DNA of 64,000 bases, taken from contig NZ_JAERSG010000002.1 in assembly GCF_016735675.1 (NCBI RefSeq), forward strand, positions 62,001 to 126,000, given 5' to 3'. This stretch comes from Nocardioides baculatus. GTDB lineage: Bacteria; Actinomycetota; Actinomycetes; Propionibacteriales; Nocardioidaceae. Every line of letters starts with the position of its first letter. The stretch's first letter is position 1. Made by a program: the position numbers and the translations under genes. The notes under the pieces were generated by a model that saw only the letters and a program-made list of their open reading frames with translations, was not told the origin of the DNA and searched no databases. This document shows, in pieces, positions 16,949 through 24,659 of this stretch.

Positions 16949-16994
16949 AGCAGGCCCACGGGTCGCCGCTCCGGCGGCCCTGGGGCCCGTTTGG

Positions 16995-17067
16995 CGGGGC
17001 GTAGCGTAGTGGCTAGCGCGCCTGCTTTGGGAGCAGGAGACCGCAGGTTCGAGTCCTGTCGCCCCGA
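16995..17067 (+). tRNA. tRNA-Pro (anticodon TGG)
   Basis: The acceptor is CGGGGCG/CGCCCCG with discriminator A, the anticodon stem CCTGC/GCAGG with loop TTTGGGA, and the T arm GCAGG/CCTGT. CCA is not encoded, unlike in the neighbouring tRNA-Gly. Confidence 0.96.
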
Positions 17068-17095
17068 CTGATTCGGCCCCTGCGCGCTGCCTCGA

Positions 17096-17101
17096 TAGAC
17101 T
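17096..17101 (+). promoter_or_regulatory. Putative -10 box of tig
   Basis: TAGACT, about 70 bases before the tig start. No convincing -35 is seen. The implied leader carries the CAGGAGA ribosome binding site. Confidence 0.35.
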
Positions 17102-17172
17102 CTCGTGGTTCGCGTCCGCGCCTTCCCCCTCGCGTGGTCGCCCATCCCCATGACCAGCATCAGGAGACATTT

Positions 17173-18555
17173 GTGAAGAGCGCCGTCGAGACCTTGAGCC
17201 CCACCCGGGCCAAGCTGACCGTCGAGGTGCCCTTCGAGGAGCTCAAGCCGAGCCTCGACGCGGCGTACCAGAAGATCGCGAAGCAGATCAACGTCCCCGG
17301 CTTCCGCCGCGGCAAGGTCCCGCCGGCGGTCATCGACCGCCAGGTCGGCCGCGGTCCCGTGCTCGACGAGGCGATCAACGCCGTCGTCCCGCAGCAGTAC
17401 ATGGCTGCCCTGCAGGAGCACGACCTCGAGCCGCTGGCCCAGCCGGAGATCGAGGTGACGAAGTTCGAGGACAACGAGTCGCTCGAGTTCACCGCCGAGG
17501 TCGACGTCAAGCCCGACTTCGAGCTGCCGTCCTACGACGGCCTCGAGGCCAGCGTCGAGGACATCGAGATCACCGAGGCCGACGTCGACGAGCAGGTCGA
17601 GGCGCTCCGTGAGCGCTTCGGCACCCTGGTCCCCGTCGAGCGCGCGGCCGCCGAGGGCGACTTCGTGACGATCGACCTCCTCGCGGCCTCCGACGGCGAG
17701 GCCGTCGAGGGTGGCGAGGTCAGCGGCATGTCCTACAAGGTCGGCCGCGGCGGCATGATCGACGGCCTCGACGAGGCCCTGGTCGGCCTGTCGGCCGGTG
17801 AGGACAAGACCTTCGACTCCGAGCTCGTCGGCGGCGACCTGGTGGGCGAGGCCGTGCAGGTCACCGTCAAGGTGACGGCCGTGCAGGAGCAGCAGCTGCC
17901 CGAGTACGACGACGAGTTCGCGCAGCTCGCCTCCGAGTTCGACACCGCCGAGGAGCTCACCGCCGACGTGCGCGAGCGCCTCGGCCGCGGCAAGCGCCTC
18001 GAGCAGGCCGCCGCCGCGCGCGACGCCGTCCTCGAGGCGCTCCTCGAGAAGGTCGAGATCCCGCTCCCCGAGGTGATGGTCACCGACGAGCTCAACGCTC
18101 GTCGCCAGAACGTCGAGCAGCAGCTCGGCTTCGCCGGCATCACCATGGAGAAGTACCTCGAGGACGAGGGCCAGACCCAGGAGGAGTTCGAGGCCGACCT
18201 CGAGCGCCGGGTCCGTGACGCCGTCGCCGCCCAGTTCATCCTCGACAAGATCGCGAAGAAGGAGGAGTTCGGCATCGACCAGGCCGAGCTCTCCGAGCAC
18301 CTCGTGCGTCGTGCCCAGCAGTCCGGGCAGGACCCGCAGGAGTTCGCGAACCACATGTTCGAGCACAACCACATCCCCGAGCTCGTGCAGGAGATCATGC
18401 GCGGCAAGGCGCTGGCCCAGATCGTCGAGGCCGCGACCGTCAAGGACGCCTCGGGCAACGTGGTCGAGCTGAAGAACCTCCGTCCCGACGGCACCATCGG
18501 CGAGCCGGTCGACGAGGCTGCTGCCGAGGAGATGACGGAGTCGGACGAGGCCTGA
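17173..18555 (+). CDS. tig: Trigger factor (ribosome-associated chaperone, PPIase)
   Basis: The protein of 460 residues has the three trigger-factor parts. The ribosome-binding domain carries PGFRRGKVP, the signature loop that contacts L23. The FKBP-type PPIase domain starts near AAEGDFVTIDLLA. The long C-terminal helical chaperone domain follows and ends in an acidic tail. It binds nascent chains at the exit tunnel. The GTG start at 17173 was chosen for CAGGAGA eight bases upstream and the family-typical N-terminus MKSAVETLSPTRAKLTVEVP. It stands alone, followed by a strong hairpin. Confidence 0.96.
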   Translation: MKSAVETLSPTRAKLTVEVPFEELKPSLDAAYQKIAKQINVPGFRRGKVPPAVIDRQVGRGPVLDEAINAVVPQQYMAALQEHDLEPLAQPEIEVTKFEDNESLEFTAEVDVKPDFELPSYDGLEASVEDIEITEADVDEQVEALRERFGTLVPVERAAAEGDFVTIDLLAASDGEAVEGGEVSGMSYKVGRGGMIDGLDEALVGLSAGEDKTFDSELVGGDLVGEAVQVTVKVTAVQEQQLPEYDDEFAQLASEFDTAEELTADVRERLGRGKRLEQAAAARDAVLEALLEKVEIPLPEVMVTDELNARRQNVEQQLGFAGITMEKYLEDEGQTQEEFEADLERRVRDAVAAQFILDKIAKKEEFGIDQAELSEHLVRRAQQSGQDPQEFANHMFEHNHIPELVQEIMRGKALAQIVEAATVKDASGNVVELKNLRPDGTIGEPVDEAAAEEMTESDEA

Positions 18556-18578
18556 GCCTCCCGCTCCACGTGCACGCG

Positions 18579-18614
18579 ACGACCGGCGTCCACCTTCGGG
18601 TGGGCGCCGGTCGT
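18579..18614. terminator. Hairpin with TTCG tetraloop, shared by convergent genes
   Basis: A 16-bp stem (ACGACCGGCG TCCACC, one G-T pair) with a TTCG loop lies 23 bases after the tig stop and 12 bases beyond the stop of the opposing lipoprotein gene, so it can serve both. Confidence 0.85.
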
Positions 18615-18625
18615 TCGTCTGCAGG

Positions 18626-19183
18626 TCAGCCGATGCTGCTGCCGTAGCGCTCGAGGGAGAGGTCGTTGATCAGCCACTCACCGTCGAGCTCCTCGAGGGT
18701 CGCCGTGCCGTCCCAGTGAGACTCCTGCGGCTGTCGCATGTCCAGCTGCAGCTCGCCGTCGATGAGGGTGTAGGTGACGCCAGTGCTCTGGAACGCGAAG
18801 TCCACCCGGACCTCCTCGCCGGCCGTGCGCGCGTTCGACAGCTCGACGTCGACGGTCTCGTCGGTGATCCCCGACGGCTGGTCGCTCGTGCTCGCGTCGT
18901 ACGCCGTGGTGGGGTGGACGTCTCGCGACGTCAGGTACGCGGCCTGCTGGTCGATCTGGACGCGGATCGGGTCCTCTGCCCGCCCCTTCACTGCGAAGAA
19001 GGCACGCACGGTCGCCTCCGCGGCCGCGATCGCCGCAAGGTCGTCGGTGGGCTCGGGCGATGCGGCGGTCGTCTCGGACGCCCGAGGGGGAGGCCGCTCG
19101 CCGCACGCGACGGCGCCGAGCGCCAGTGCAGCCACCACCGCGCAACGCGCCAGGGCGCTGGGTCGGTTCCCCCTCCGGTCCAC
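18626..19183 (-). CDS. Putative lipoprotein of unknown function
   Basis: The 185-residue protein has a lipoprotein signal peptide: basic MDRRGNRPSALAR, hydrophobic CAVVAALALGAVAC with lipobox LGAVAC, then a Pro/Ser/Thr-rich linker. The mature part resembles small NTF2-like secreted domains (AEATVRAFFAVKGRAEDP, then strands ending in DGEWLINDLSLERYG), a comparison I hold loosely. It would sit on the outer face of the membrane. The GTG start has TACCGT six bases upstream. It converges on tig. Confidence 0.78.
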   Translation of the reverse strand: MDRRGNRPSALARCAVVAALALGAVACGERPPPRASETTAASPEPTDDLAAIAAAEATVRAFFAVKGRAEDPIRVQIDQQAAYLTSRDVHPTTAYDASTSDQPSGITDETVDVELSNARTAGEEVRVDFAFQSTGVTYTLIDGELQLDMRQPQESHWDGTATLEELDGEWLINDLSLERYGSSIG

Positions 19184-19189
19184 ACGGCC

Positions 19190-19195
19190 ACGGTA
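19190..19195 (-). promoter_or_regulatory. Putative -10 box of the lipoprotein gene (leaderless)
   Basis: TACCGT on the minus strand, six bases before the GTG at 19183. Confidence 0.5.
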
Positions 19196-19224
19196 GTGAG
19201 CCGCGCGGACGGCGTCAGGGAAAC

Positions 19225-20394
19225 CTAGCGATCAGTGCGCTCGAGCACGTCGAGGGCGTAGCGCGCGATCCGGGAGCGCTGGAGCGCCCAGTCGTGCAGC
19301 GCGTCGGTGGGCTCGTCGCCCAGCTGCTCGAGCGGCAGGCTCGGCAGTCCGTTGAACAGCATCAGGCTCACGGCGTGCGCCCGGCGGAGCTCCGCGTCGG
19401 CGACCTCGACGCCCTCCGCGGCGAGCCCGTCGGCGTACGCCGTCAGGCAGGCCTCGGCCAGCTCCGGCAGGTCGGTCGCGTCGCGCCGGCCGATCTGGAT
19501 GTCGCCCACGAGGAGCTGGGACAGGTCGAAGCCGACCGGCTGCGGTCGCCAGAAGCCGAAGTCGATGAGCGTGAATCCGCGGCCGGACGGGTGGCGCAGC
19601 AGGTTGTTGGGGCAGGCGTCGCCGTGCGCCGTGCGGTGGGGCATCCGGGCGAACTCCTCGCCGAGGGCGTCGACGTGGTGGGCCACGGCCGTCAGCGGTG
19701 TGCGCAGGTCGCCGAAGTGCGGTGCGACGAGCTCGTGCTCCCAGGTGGCGTTGTCGAAGAGCCCGGGGAGCACCGTGTGACCGATGCGGCCCACGACGAA
19801 GTACTGGATGTGCCACGGCTGCGGGTCGATCGCGGCCAGCTCGGCGACCCGGCTGCTCCCGGACATCCGGCCCAGCAGGCCGGCGGCCTCGACGTACGTC
19901 CCCGCGTCCCAGGGCTCGGGGCTCGCCTCCACCGCCTCCATCCAGACGGTGGCGGTGTCGTCGGGGCGCTCGTCGACCCGTACCGCGCGCGGCATGGAGA
20001 GGCCGTCGGGGAGGCGGTCGGCCAGGTCGCGGGCGTAGAGGAGGGGCTCGGACCGCCACGGCACGGATGTGGCCGCCCACTCGCCGATCTCCGGCGGCAC
20101 GGAGGCGAAGGCGGGGGAGTGGCGCCAGCTGTGCACGCGCTTCACGAACAGCGCGAACCCACGAGGGCCGTCGCCGGCGTCGGCGTGCCCGCGCACCCAC
20201 GTACGGGCGCCGGTCAGGATCGACGGCACGTGGTAGTCCACGACCTCGGCCCCGGAGTCGAGCAGCTCCACGCCCGGCACGTGCCACAGGTCGGCGACCA
20301 TCGCGGCCAGCTCGACGTCGCTCACGTCGTCGTCGCCCAGCGCCGCGCGGTCGTGCACCCCGATCACCTGCCCAGTCGTGAAAGTTGCTTTCAT
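19225..20394 (-). CDS. Aminoglycoside phosphotransferase (APH)-family protein
   Basis: The 389-residue protein has the kinase-like C-lobe motifs of the APH family: HGDACPNNLL (catalytic loop Asp) and FTLIDFGFW (metal-binding Asp), with a WHIQYFVVGRIGH segment before them. The family phosphorylates antibiotics, sugars, choline and other small molecules; the substrate here is unknown. The start ATG at 20394 lies inside a repeated 16-bp element shared with the divergent MarR gene start 24 bp away, and no ribosome binding site precedes it. The arrangement suggests MarR-controlled expression. An alternative start downstream cannot be excluded. Confidence 0.82.
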   Translation of the reverse strand: MKATFTTGQVIGVHDRAALGDDDVSDVELAAMVADLWHVPGVELLDSGAEVVDYHVPSILTGARTWVRGHADAGDGPRGFALFVKRVHSWRHSPAFASVPPEIGEWAATSVPWRSEPLLYARDLADRLPDGLSMPRAVRVDERPDDTATVWMEAVEASPEPWDAGTYVEAAGLLGRMSGSSRVAELAAIDPQPWHIQYFVVGRIGHTVLPGLFDNATWEHELVAPHFGDLRTPLTAVAHHVDALGEEFARMPHRTAHGDACPNNLLRHPSGRGFTLIDFGFWRPQPVGFDLSQLLVGDIQIGRRDATDLPELAEACLTAYADGLAAEGVEVADAELRRAHAVSLMLFNGLPSLPLEQLGDEPTDALHDWALQRSRIARYALDVLERTDR

Positions 20395-20397
20395 GAC
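20382..20397. promoter_or_regulatory. Repeated 16-bp element, copy 1 (candidate MarR operator)
   Basis: AAGTTGCTTTCATGAC. It is identical to the element at 20408-20423 and 26 bp from it. With the preceding bases it contains the inverted repeat GAAAG-TTG-CTTTC, and it covers the phosphotransferase start codon. Confidence 0.6.
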
Positions 20398-20402
20398 AGG
20401 AA

Positions 20403-20412
20403 AAGGTAAGTT
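20403..20412. promoter_or_regulatory. Overlapping divergent -10 boxes of phosphotransferase and MarR genes
   Basis: TACCTT on the minus strand (20403-20408, eight bases before the ATG at 20394) and TAAGTT on the plus strand (20407-20412, six bases before the ATG at 20419) share two base pairs. Confidence 0.5.
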
Positions 20413-20423
20413 GCTTTCATGAC
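20408..20423. promoter_or_regulatory. Repeated 16-bp element, copy 2 (candidate MarR operator)
   Basis: AAGTTGCTTTCATGAC again, covering the plus-strand -10 box and the MarR start codon. Confidence 0.6.
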
Positions 20424-20847
20424 TCACGTCAAGGGGCGGCTGCCGGCCGTCGAGCCGCACCTCCCGATGCTGATGGGGATGGTGTTCGGCAAGATCCGCT
20501 CGCGCCTGTCGGACGAGGCCCCCGAGCTGCGGCCCTCCCAGCTGCGGGTGCTCGAGTGGCTGCCTCCGGAGGGGCTGACGATCAGCGAGCTGGCCGTCTG
20601 TGCCGAGATGACCACCCAGGGGTGCGGACAGTTCGTGCGGCAGCTGGAGGGCCTCGGGATGGTCGAGGTCGCGGTGGCCGAGCACGACGCGCGCGCCCGT
20701 CGCGTACGCATCACGGAGCGCGGCGGTGACGCGATCCGCCGGGCGGCACGGGTGCTGCAGGCCTGCGACGAGGAGTGGTCCGAGCGCGTCGGACCCGAGC
20801 GCTACCGCGTCTTCCGCGAGGTCCTGGCCGAGGTCGCCCTCGACTGA
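20419..20847 (+). CDS. MarR family transcriptional regulator (divergent)
   Basis: The 142-residue protein has the MarR winged helix: SQLRVLEWLPPEGLTISELA, the recognition helix around TTQGCGQFVRQLEGLGMV, and the wing AEHDARARRVRITERGGDAI. It is read divergently from the phosphotransferase gene with only 24 bp between start codons, and the shared space is filled by two copies of a 16-bp repeat. Autorepression plus control of the phosphotransferase is the simplest reading. The start is leaderless by the TAAGTT spacing; an upstream AGGAAAAGG lies rather far (12 bases) for a ribosome binding site. Confidence 0.86.
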   Translation: MTHVKGRLPAVEPHLPMLMGMVFGKIRSRLSDEAPELRPSQLRVLEWLPPEGLTISELAVCAEMTTQGCGQFVRQLEGLGMVEVAVAEHDARARRVRITERGGDAIRRAARVLQACDEEWSERVGPERYRVFREVLAEVALD

Positions 20848-20881
20848 GGCTGCACTCGCCGGACGGTCGCGCACCCGAATC

Positions 20882-20895
20882 CGCTGTGGGCGAAC
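20882..20895. promoter_or_regulatory. ClgR-type operator upstream of clpP1
   Basis: CGC-TGTGG-GCGAAC reads on the other strand as GTTCGC-N5-GCG, the published ClgR consensus of Streptomyces clp promoters. It is centred about 45 bp before the clpP1 -10 box, a position suited to an activator. Confidence 0.75.
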
Positions 20896-20933
20896 AGGGC
20901 GGGTTGTCGCGTGGAACTGTCCGACCTTCCGGC

Positions 20934-20939
20934 TAATGT
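20934..20939 (+). promoter_or_regulatory. Putative -10 box of clpP1 (leaderless)
   Basis: TAATGT, seven bases before the GTG at 20947; this supports the shorter clpP1 start. Confidence 0.55.
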
Positions 20940-20946
20940 CGCCAGC

Positions 20947-21588
20947 GTGAACCAGAACTCCAGCCCAGCCCTCTCGCCCGAGATGAACGGCGCCGGTGGG
21001 ATGTATGGCCTCGACGACCACATCTACCAGCGCCTCCTCCGCGAGCGCATCGTCTTCCTCGGCTCGGAGGTGCGCGACCAGAACGCCAACGCGATCTGCG
21101 CCCAGCTCCTGCTGCTCTCCGCCGAGGACCCGGAGGCCGACATCTTCCTCCACATCAACAGCCCCGGCGGATCCGTCGACGCCGGCATGGCGATCTACGA
21201 CACGATGAACTACATCCCCAACGACGTCGCGACGGTCGGCATGGGGCTCGCCGCCTCGATGGGCCAGTTCCTGCTCTGCGCCGGCACCAAGGGCAAGCGC
21301 TACGCCCTCCCGCACGCGCGGATCATGATGCACCAGCCCTCCTCGGGCATGGGCGGCTCGGCCTCGGACATCAAGATCCAGGCCCAGCAGTCGCTCCACA
21401 TCAAGAAGGTGCTGCTCGACCTGATCGCCGAGCACACCGGCCAGTCCGTCGAGCAGGTCGTCGCCGACGCCGACCGTGACCGGTGGTTCACCGCCGACCA
21501 GGCCGTGGACTACGGACTGGTCGACCAGGTCATCACCAGCGCCCGCGAGGCCGCAGACGAGGGCCGTCCGGCCCGGAACAAGGACTGA
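20947..21588 (+). CDS. clpP1: ATP-dependent Clp protease proteolytic subunit 1
   Basis: The serine peptidase of about 213 residues forms heptameric rings. The nucleophile is S104 in [11 protein letters not shown], the catalytic His is H129 in [11 protein letters not shown], and the [15 protein letters not shown] oxyanion strand is intact; the Asp lies near [12 protein letters not shown]. Actinobacteria need ClpP1 and ClpP2 together in a mixed tetradecamer with ClpX or ClpC. The GTG at 20947 is preferred over an in-frame GTG at 20911 because of the -10 spacing. clpP2 starts three bases after its stop. Control by ClgR is indicated by the upstream box. Confidence 0.95.
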   Translation: MNQNSSPALSPEMNGAGGMYGLDDHIYQRLLRERIVFLGSEVRDQNANAICAQLLLLSAEDPEADIFLHINSPGGSVDAGMAIYDTMNYIPNDVATVGMGLAASMGQFLLCAGTKGKRYALPHARIMMHQPSSGMGGSASDIKIQAQQSLHIKKVLLDLIAEHTGQSVEQVVADADRDRWFTADQAVDYGLVDQVITSAREAADEGRPARNKD

Positions 21589-21591
21589 GAC

Positions 21592-22200
21592 ATGAACTAC
21601 TACATCCCCCAGTGGGAAGAGCGCACCTCCTACGGGTTCCGGCGCATCGACCCCTACGCCAAGCTCTTCGAGGACCGCATCATCTACCTCGGCACGCCGA
21701 TCAGCGACGACGTGGCCAACGCGGTCATCGCGCAGCTGCTGTGCCTGGAGACGATGAACCCCGACAGCGACATCAGCATCTACATCAACAGCCCCGGCGG
21801 CTCGTTCACCGCGCTGACCGCGATCTACGACACGATGCGCTTCATCAAGCCCGCCGTGCAGACCGTGTGCCTGGGCCAGGCCGCCTCGGCCGCCGCGATC
21901 CTCCTGGCGAGCGGCGCCAAGGGCAAGCGGATGGCGCTGCCCAACAGCCGCATCCTGATCCACCAGCCCTACACCGAGGGCACGTTCGGCCAGACCTCCG
22001 ACATCGAGATCCAGGCCAACGAGATCCTCCGGATGCGCGAGCTGCTCGAGCGGATGATCTCCGACTCCAGCGGCAAGGACCTCGACCAGGTGAGCGCCGA
22101 CATCGAGCGCGACAAGATCCTGACCGCCGAGCAGGCCGTCGAGTACGGCCTCATCGACGCGGTGATCGAGTCCCGCAAGGGCGTTCCCGCGCTCGTCTGA
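21592..22200 (+). CDS. clpP2: ATP-dependent Clp protease proteolytic subunit 2
   Basis: The 202-residue subunit has the active-site Ser S99 in LGQAASAAAIL, His in SRILIHQPYTEG, and IYINSPGGSFTALTAIYDTM. The N-terminus lacks a long propeptide. It pairs with ClpP1, whose gene is immediately upstream with a three-base gap, so the two are produced together. The following 148 bp before clpX contain two inverted repeats. Confidence 0.95.
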   Translation: MNYYIPQWEERTSYGFRRIDPYAKLFEDRIIYLGTPISDDVANAVIAQLLCLETMNPDSDISIYINSPGGSFTALTAIYDTMRFIKPAVQTVCLGQAASAAAILLASGAKGKRMALPNSRILIHQPYTEGTFGQTSDIEIQANEILRMRELLERMISDSSGKDLDQVSADIERDKILTAEQAVEYGLIDAVIESRKGVPALV

Positions 22201-22233
22201 CGCACGCAAATCATGACCCGCGACATCTCGTGT

Positions 22234-22254
22234 CCGGCCCCCGCCCGGGGCCGG
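22234..22254 (+). terminator. GC hairpin in the clpP2-clpX gap
   Basis: A perfect 8-bp stem (CCGGCCCC, five-base loop, GGGGCCGG) lies 34 bases after the clpP2 stop. It could terminate or attenuate read-through into clpX. Confidence 0.5.
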
Positions 22255-22276
22255 CACGGGGTACCGTCGTCGGGCC

Positions 22277-22301
22277 CCTTGCAAGACCGGACAGTGCAAG
22301 G
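22277..22301. promoter_or_regulatory. Inverted repeat upstream of clpX
   Basis: CCTTGCA, eleven bases, TGCAAGG, about 50 bases before the clpX start. A second pair of arms (GGGCCCC at 22272-22278 and GGGGCCC at 22313-22319) nests around it. Its role (operator or RNA structure) is open. Confidence 0.35.
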
Positions 22302-22348
22302 TGTTGAACGCCGGGGCCCCCACCCGGCGAGACTGGAGGACACGACTC

Positions 22349-23629
22349 GTGGCACGTATCGGTGACGGCGGCGACCTGCTGAAGTGCAACTTCTGTGGCA
22401 AGAGCCAGAAGCAGGTCAAGAAGCTCATCGCGGGTCCCAACGTCTACATCTGCGACGAGTGCATCGAGCTCTGCAACGAGATCATCGAGGAGGAGCTCGC
22501 CGAGGGTTCGGAGGTCAGCCTCGAGGAGCTGCCCAAGCCCAAGGAGATCTTCGAGTTCCTCAACTCTTACGTCATCGGCCAGGAGCACGCGAAGAAGTCC
22601 CTCGCCGTCGCGGTCTACAACCACTACAAGCGTGTCCAGTCGGGTCTCCAGCCGGTCAGCGGCAAGGCCAAGGACGACGTCGTCGAGGTCGCCAAGTCCA
22701 ACATCCTCGTCATCGGGCCCACGGGGTGCGGCAAGACCTACCTCGCCCAGACGCTCGCCCGGATGCTCAACGTCCCCTTCGCGATCGCCGACGCCACGGC
22801 CCTGACCGAGGCCGGCTACGTCGGCGAGGACGTGGAGAACATCCTCCTCAAGCTCATCCAGGCCGCCGACTACGACGTCAAGAAGGCCGAGACCGGCATC
22901 ATCTACATCGACGAGATCGACAAGGTGGCCCGCAAGTCGGAGAACCCCTCGATCACGCGCGACGTCTCCGGCGAGGGCGTGCAGCAGGCGCTGCTCAAGA
23001 TGCTGGAGGGCACGACCGCGTCGGTGCCCCCGCAGGGCGGTCGCAAGCACCCGCACCAGGAGTTCATCCAGATCGACACCACCAACATCCTCTTCATCGT
23101 GGGTGGTGCCTTCGCCGGGCTCGAGCAGATCATCGAGCAGCGCGTCGGCAAGAAGTCGCTGGGCTTCATGGCAGACGTCCGCGGTGCAGCCGAGCGCGAG
23201 GCCGACGACTACCTGGCCCAGGTCCGTCCGGAGGACCTCACCAAGTTCGGCCTGATCCCCGAGTTCATCGGCCGCCTGCCGCTCATCGCGAGCGTGTCCA
23301 AGCTCGACCGGGCGGCGCTGGTCCAGATCCTCACCGAGCCGCGCAACGCGCTCGTCAAGCAGTACCAGAAGCTCTTCGACCTCGACGGGGTCGAGCTGGA
23401 GTTCACCCCCGACGCCATCGACTCGATCGCCGACGCGGCGCTCGAGCGGGGCACCGGTGCTCGCGGGCTGCGCGCCATCATCGAGGAGGTCCTCCTCTAC
23501 GTGATGTACGACGTCCCCTCGCGCGGTGACGTGGCGAAGGTGATCGTGACCCGCGAGGTCGTCGAGGACGACGTCGCGCCGACCCTCATCCCGCGCGAGG
23601 CCGAGGGTCGCAAGAAGAAGTCCGCCTGA
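22349..23629 (+). CDS. clpX: ATP-dependent Clp protease ATP-binding subunit ClpX
   Basis: The 426-residue AAA+ unfoldase has its N-terminal zinc-binding domain ([11 protein letters not shown] with the second pair in [10 protein letters not shown]), Walker [16 protein letters not shown], pore loop [12 protein letters not shown], Walker [12 protein letters not shown], and the [10 protein letters not shown] region with the IGF-equivalent loop after it. ClpX feeds substrates to ClpP1P2. The GTG at 22349 was chosen because CTGGAGGA precedes it and the protein begins [20 protein letters not shown] as in relatives. A hairpin follows the stop. Confidence 0.96.
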   Translation: MARIGDGGDLLKCNFCGKSQKQVKKLIAGPNVYICDECIELCNEIIEEELAEGSEVSLEELPKPKEIFEFLNSYVIGQEHAKKSLAVAVYNHYKRVQSGLQPVSGKAKDDVVEVAKSNILVIGPTGCGKTYLAQTLARMLNVPFAIADATALTEAGYVGEDVENILLKLIQAADYDVKKAETGIIYIDEIDKVARKSENPSITRDVSGEGVQQALLKMLEGTTASVPPQGGRKHPHQEFIQIDTTNILFIVGGAFAGLEQIIEQRVGKKSLGFMADVRGAAEREADDYLAQVRPEDLTKFGLIPEFIGRLPLIASVSKLDRAALVQILTEPRNALVKQYQKLFDLDGVELEFTPDAIDSIADAALERGTGARGLRAIIEEVLLYVMYDVPSRGDVAKVIVTREVVEDDVAPTLIPREAEGRKKKSA

Positions 23630-23645
23630 CGGTCGGCGCGCCCCC

Positions 23646-23663
23646 TCGGGCCGGATGGCCCGA
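23646..23663 (+). terminator. Hairpin after clpX
   Basis: TCGGGCC-GGAT-GGCCCGA, a 7-bp perfect stem with a four-base loop, 16 bases after the clpX stop. Confidence 0.6.
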
Positions 23664-23772
23664 TCGGACCAGGCCGGTCTAGTCATTTCGGACTATTCCG
23701 GACCATCGACCATGATCACGCGTCATGACCCGTCCACACTGACGTCTCGTTCACGTGTGGGAAGGAAACCCT

Positions 23773-24522
23773 GTGCGGGTTGATCCGAAGCGGCCGCTCC
23801 TCGGCTTCGCTCTCGTCGCTGTGCTCTGCGCCGTCCTGATGGCACTCTCGGTCGGTCGGGGCTCGAGCTTCGACTTCCTCCAGCCGGGCAAGCCCATCGC
23901 AGCGGCCGTGGGTGGCCACGTCGAGCGAGTGAACACACCCACACCCACACCCACGCCCGACGCTCCCGAGCCGACCGCGGTGGGCGTCCCGGTCGAGCTG
24001 AGCACGCAGCTGCTCCCCGTACCCGCGGCCGCATCCGCGAAGACTGCGACGGCGACGGGCACGAAGGCCACGTCCCCGAAGTCCGGCGCCGCGGAGCCCG
24101 TGACGTCCACGACGACCACGACGACCGCCGACGCCGACCGGGCGCAGGCGAAGGCGGACCGCAAGACCGACCGGTCGGCCGCTCGCGAAGAGCGCAAGCT
24201 GGCCAGGAGCGAGGCCAGGGAGCAGCTCAAGGCCGACCGCCAAGCGGCGAAGGCGGAGCGGCGTGCCGAGAGGACGGCCGCGAAGGCCGAGCGTCGCGCG
24301 GCCCAGGCCGCCGAGAAGGCGGCCCGCCACGCCGAGCACGCCGCGGCCAGGGCCGCCCGTGACGCCCAGAGGGCCGCCGACAAGGCCGCCCGAGACGCCC
24401 AGACGGCCGCCGACAACGCCGCCAGGGACGCCCAGAAGGCCGCCGACAAGGCCGCCAAGGACGCGGAGAAGGCTGCCGACAAGGCGGCGAAGGACGCCGA
24501 GAAGGCCGGCCGCAAGGGCTGA
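23773..24522 (+). CDS. Membrane-anchored Ala/Lys-rich protein with 11-residue helical repeats
   Basis: I do not recognise a named family. The 249-residue protein has a short basic N-terminus, one hydrophobic segment (LLGFALVAVLCAVLMALSV), a Pro/Thr-rich linker with TPTPTPTP and a run of six or more Thr, and then about 120 residues of almost pure Ala, Lys, Arg, Asp and Glu predicted to be one long helix. From residue 194 the helix consists of five 11-residue units (AARDAQRAADK type). Eleven-residue periodicity of this composition is seen in group 3 LEA and apolipoprotein-like helices. The GTG at 23773 follows GAAGGAAA. It stands alone between clpX and valS. Confidence 0.65.
   Translation: MRVDPKRPLLGFALVAVLCAVLMALSVGRGSSFDFLQPGKPIAAAVGGHVERVNTPTPTPTPDAPEPTAVGVPVELSTQLLPVPAAASAKTATATGTKATSPKSGAAEPVTSTTTTTTADADRAQAKADRKTDRSAAREERKLARSEAREQLKADRQAAKAERRAERTAAKAERRAAQAAEKAARHAEHAAARAARDAQRAADKAARDAQTAADNAARDAQKAADKAAKDAEKAADKAAKDAEKAGRKG
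24352..24516 (+). repeat. Five tandem 33-bp coding repeats (11-residue units)
   Basis: Units begin at 24352, 24385, 24418, 24451 and 24484. The first four encode AARDAQ/AAKDAE followed by (R/T/K)AAD(K/N); the fifth degenerates at its end (KAGRK). Confidence 0.85.
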
Positions 24523-24552
24523 CCCCGCCTCATCGGCGGCCTCGTGTCGCGA

Positions 24553-24632
24553 TCCCCGGTTACCCGGGGAAACGTGAGCCTCACCCGCGAAACTTCGCAC
24601 TGGAACCTCCAGTTTCCCCGGGTAACCGGGGA
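24553..24632. repeat. 21-bp inverted repeat enclosing three small hairpins
   Basis: The arms 24553-24573 and 24612-24632 are perfectly complementary (core CCCCGGTTACCCGGGG). The 38-base spacer can form three small stems: GTGA-GCC-TCAC, GCGA-AACT-TCGC and CTGGA-ACC-TCCAG. The whole could fold as a cloverleaf-like four-way structure. The right arm alone is also a palindrome (next entry), so the two foldings compete. It lies between two convergent genes. Confidence 0.7.
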
Positions 24633-24637
24633 AACTG
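24610..24637. repeat. 28-bp palindrome
   Basis: CAGTTTCCCCGG-GTAA-CCGGGGAAACTG in two 12-base arms: a perfect stem with a four-base loop. It overlaps the right arm of the larger inverted repeat. Confidence 0.75.
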
Positions 24638-24659
24638 ACAGCCGCGCGATCCCGGGGCA

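Noticed and set aside
16949..16994. A terminator between the two tRNA genes
   Set aside because: ACGGG/CCCGT with an inner GCCGC/GCGGC stem can be drawn, but the pairing is weak and the tRNAs may be processed from one transcript.
24352..24516. 33-bp repeats that might suggest a CRISPR array
   Set aside because: They are tandem, in frame and without unique spacers; they encode an 11-residue helical unit.
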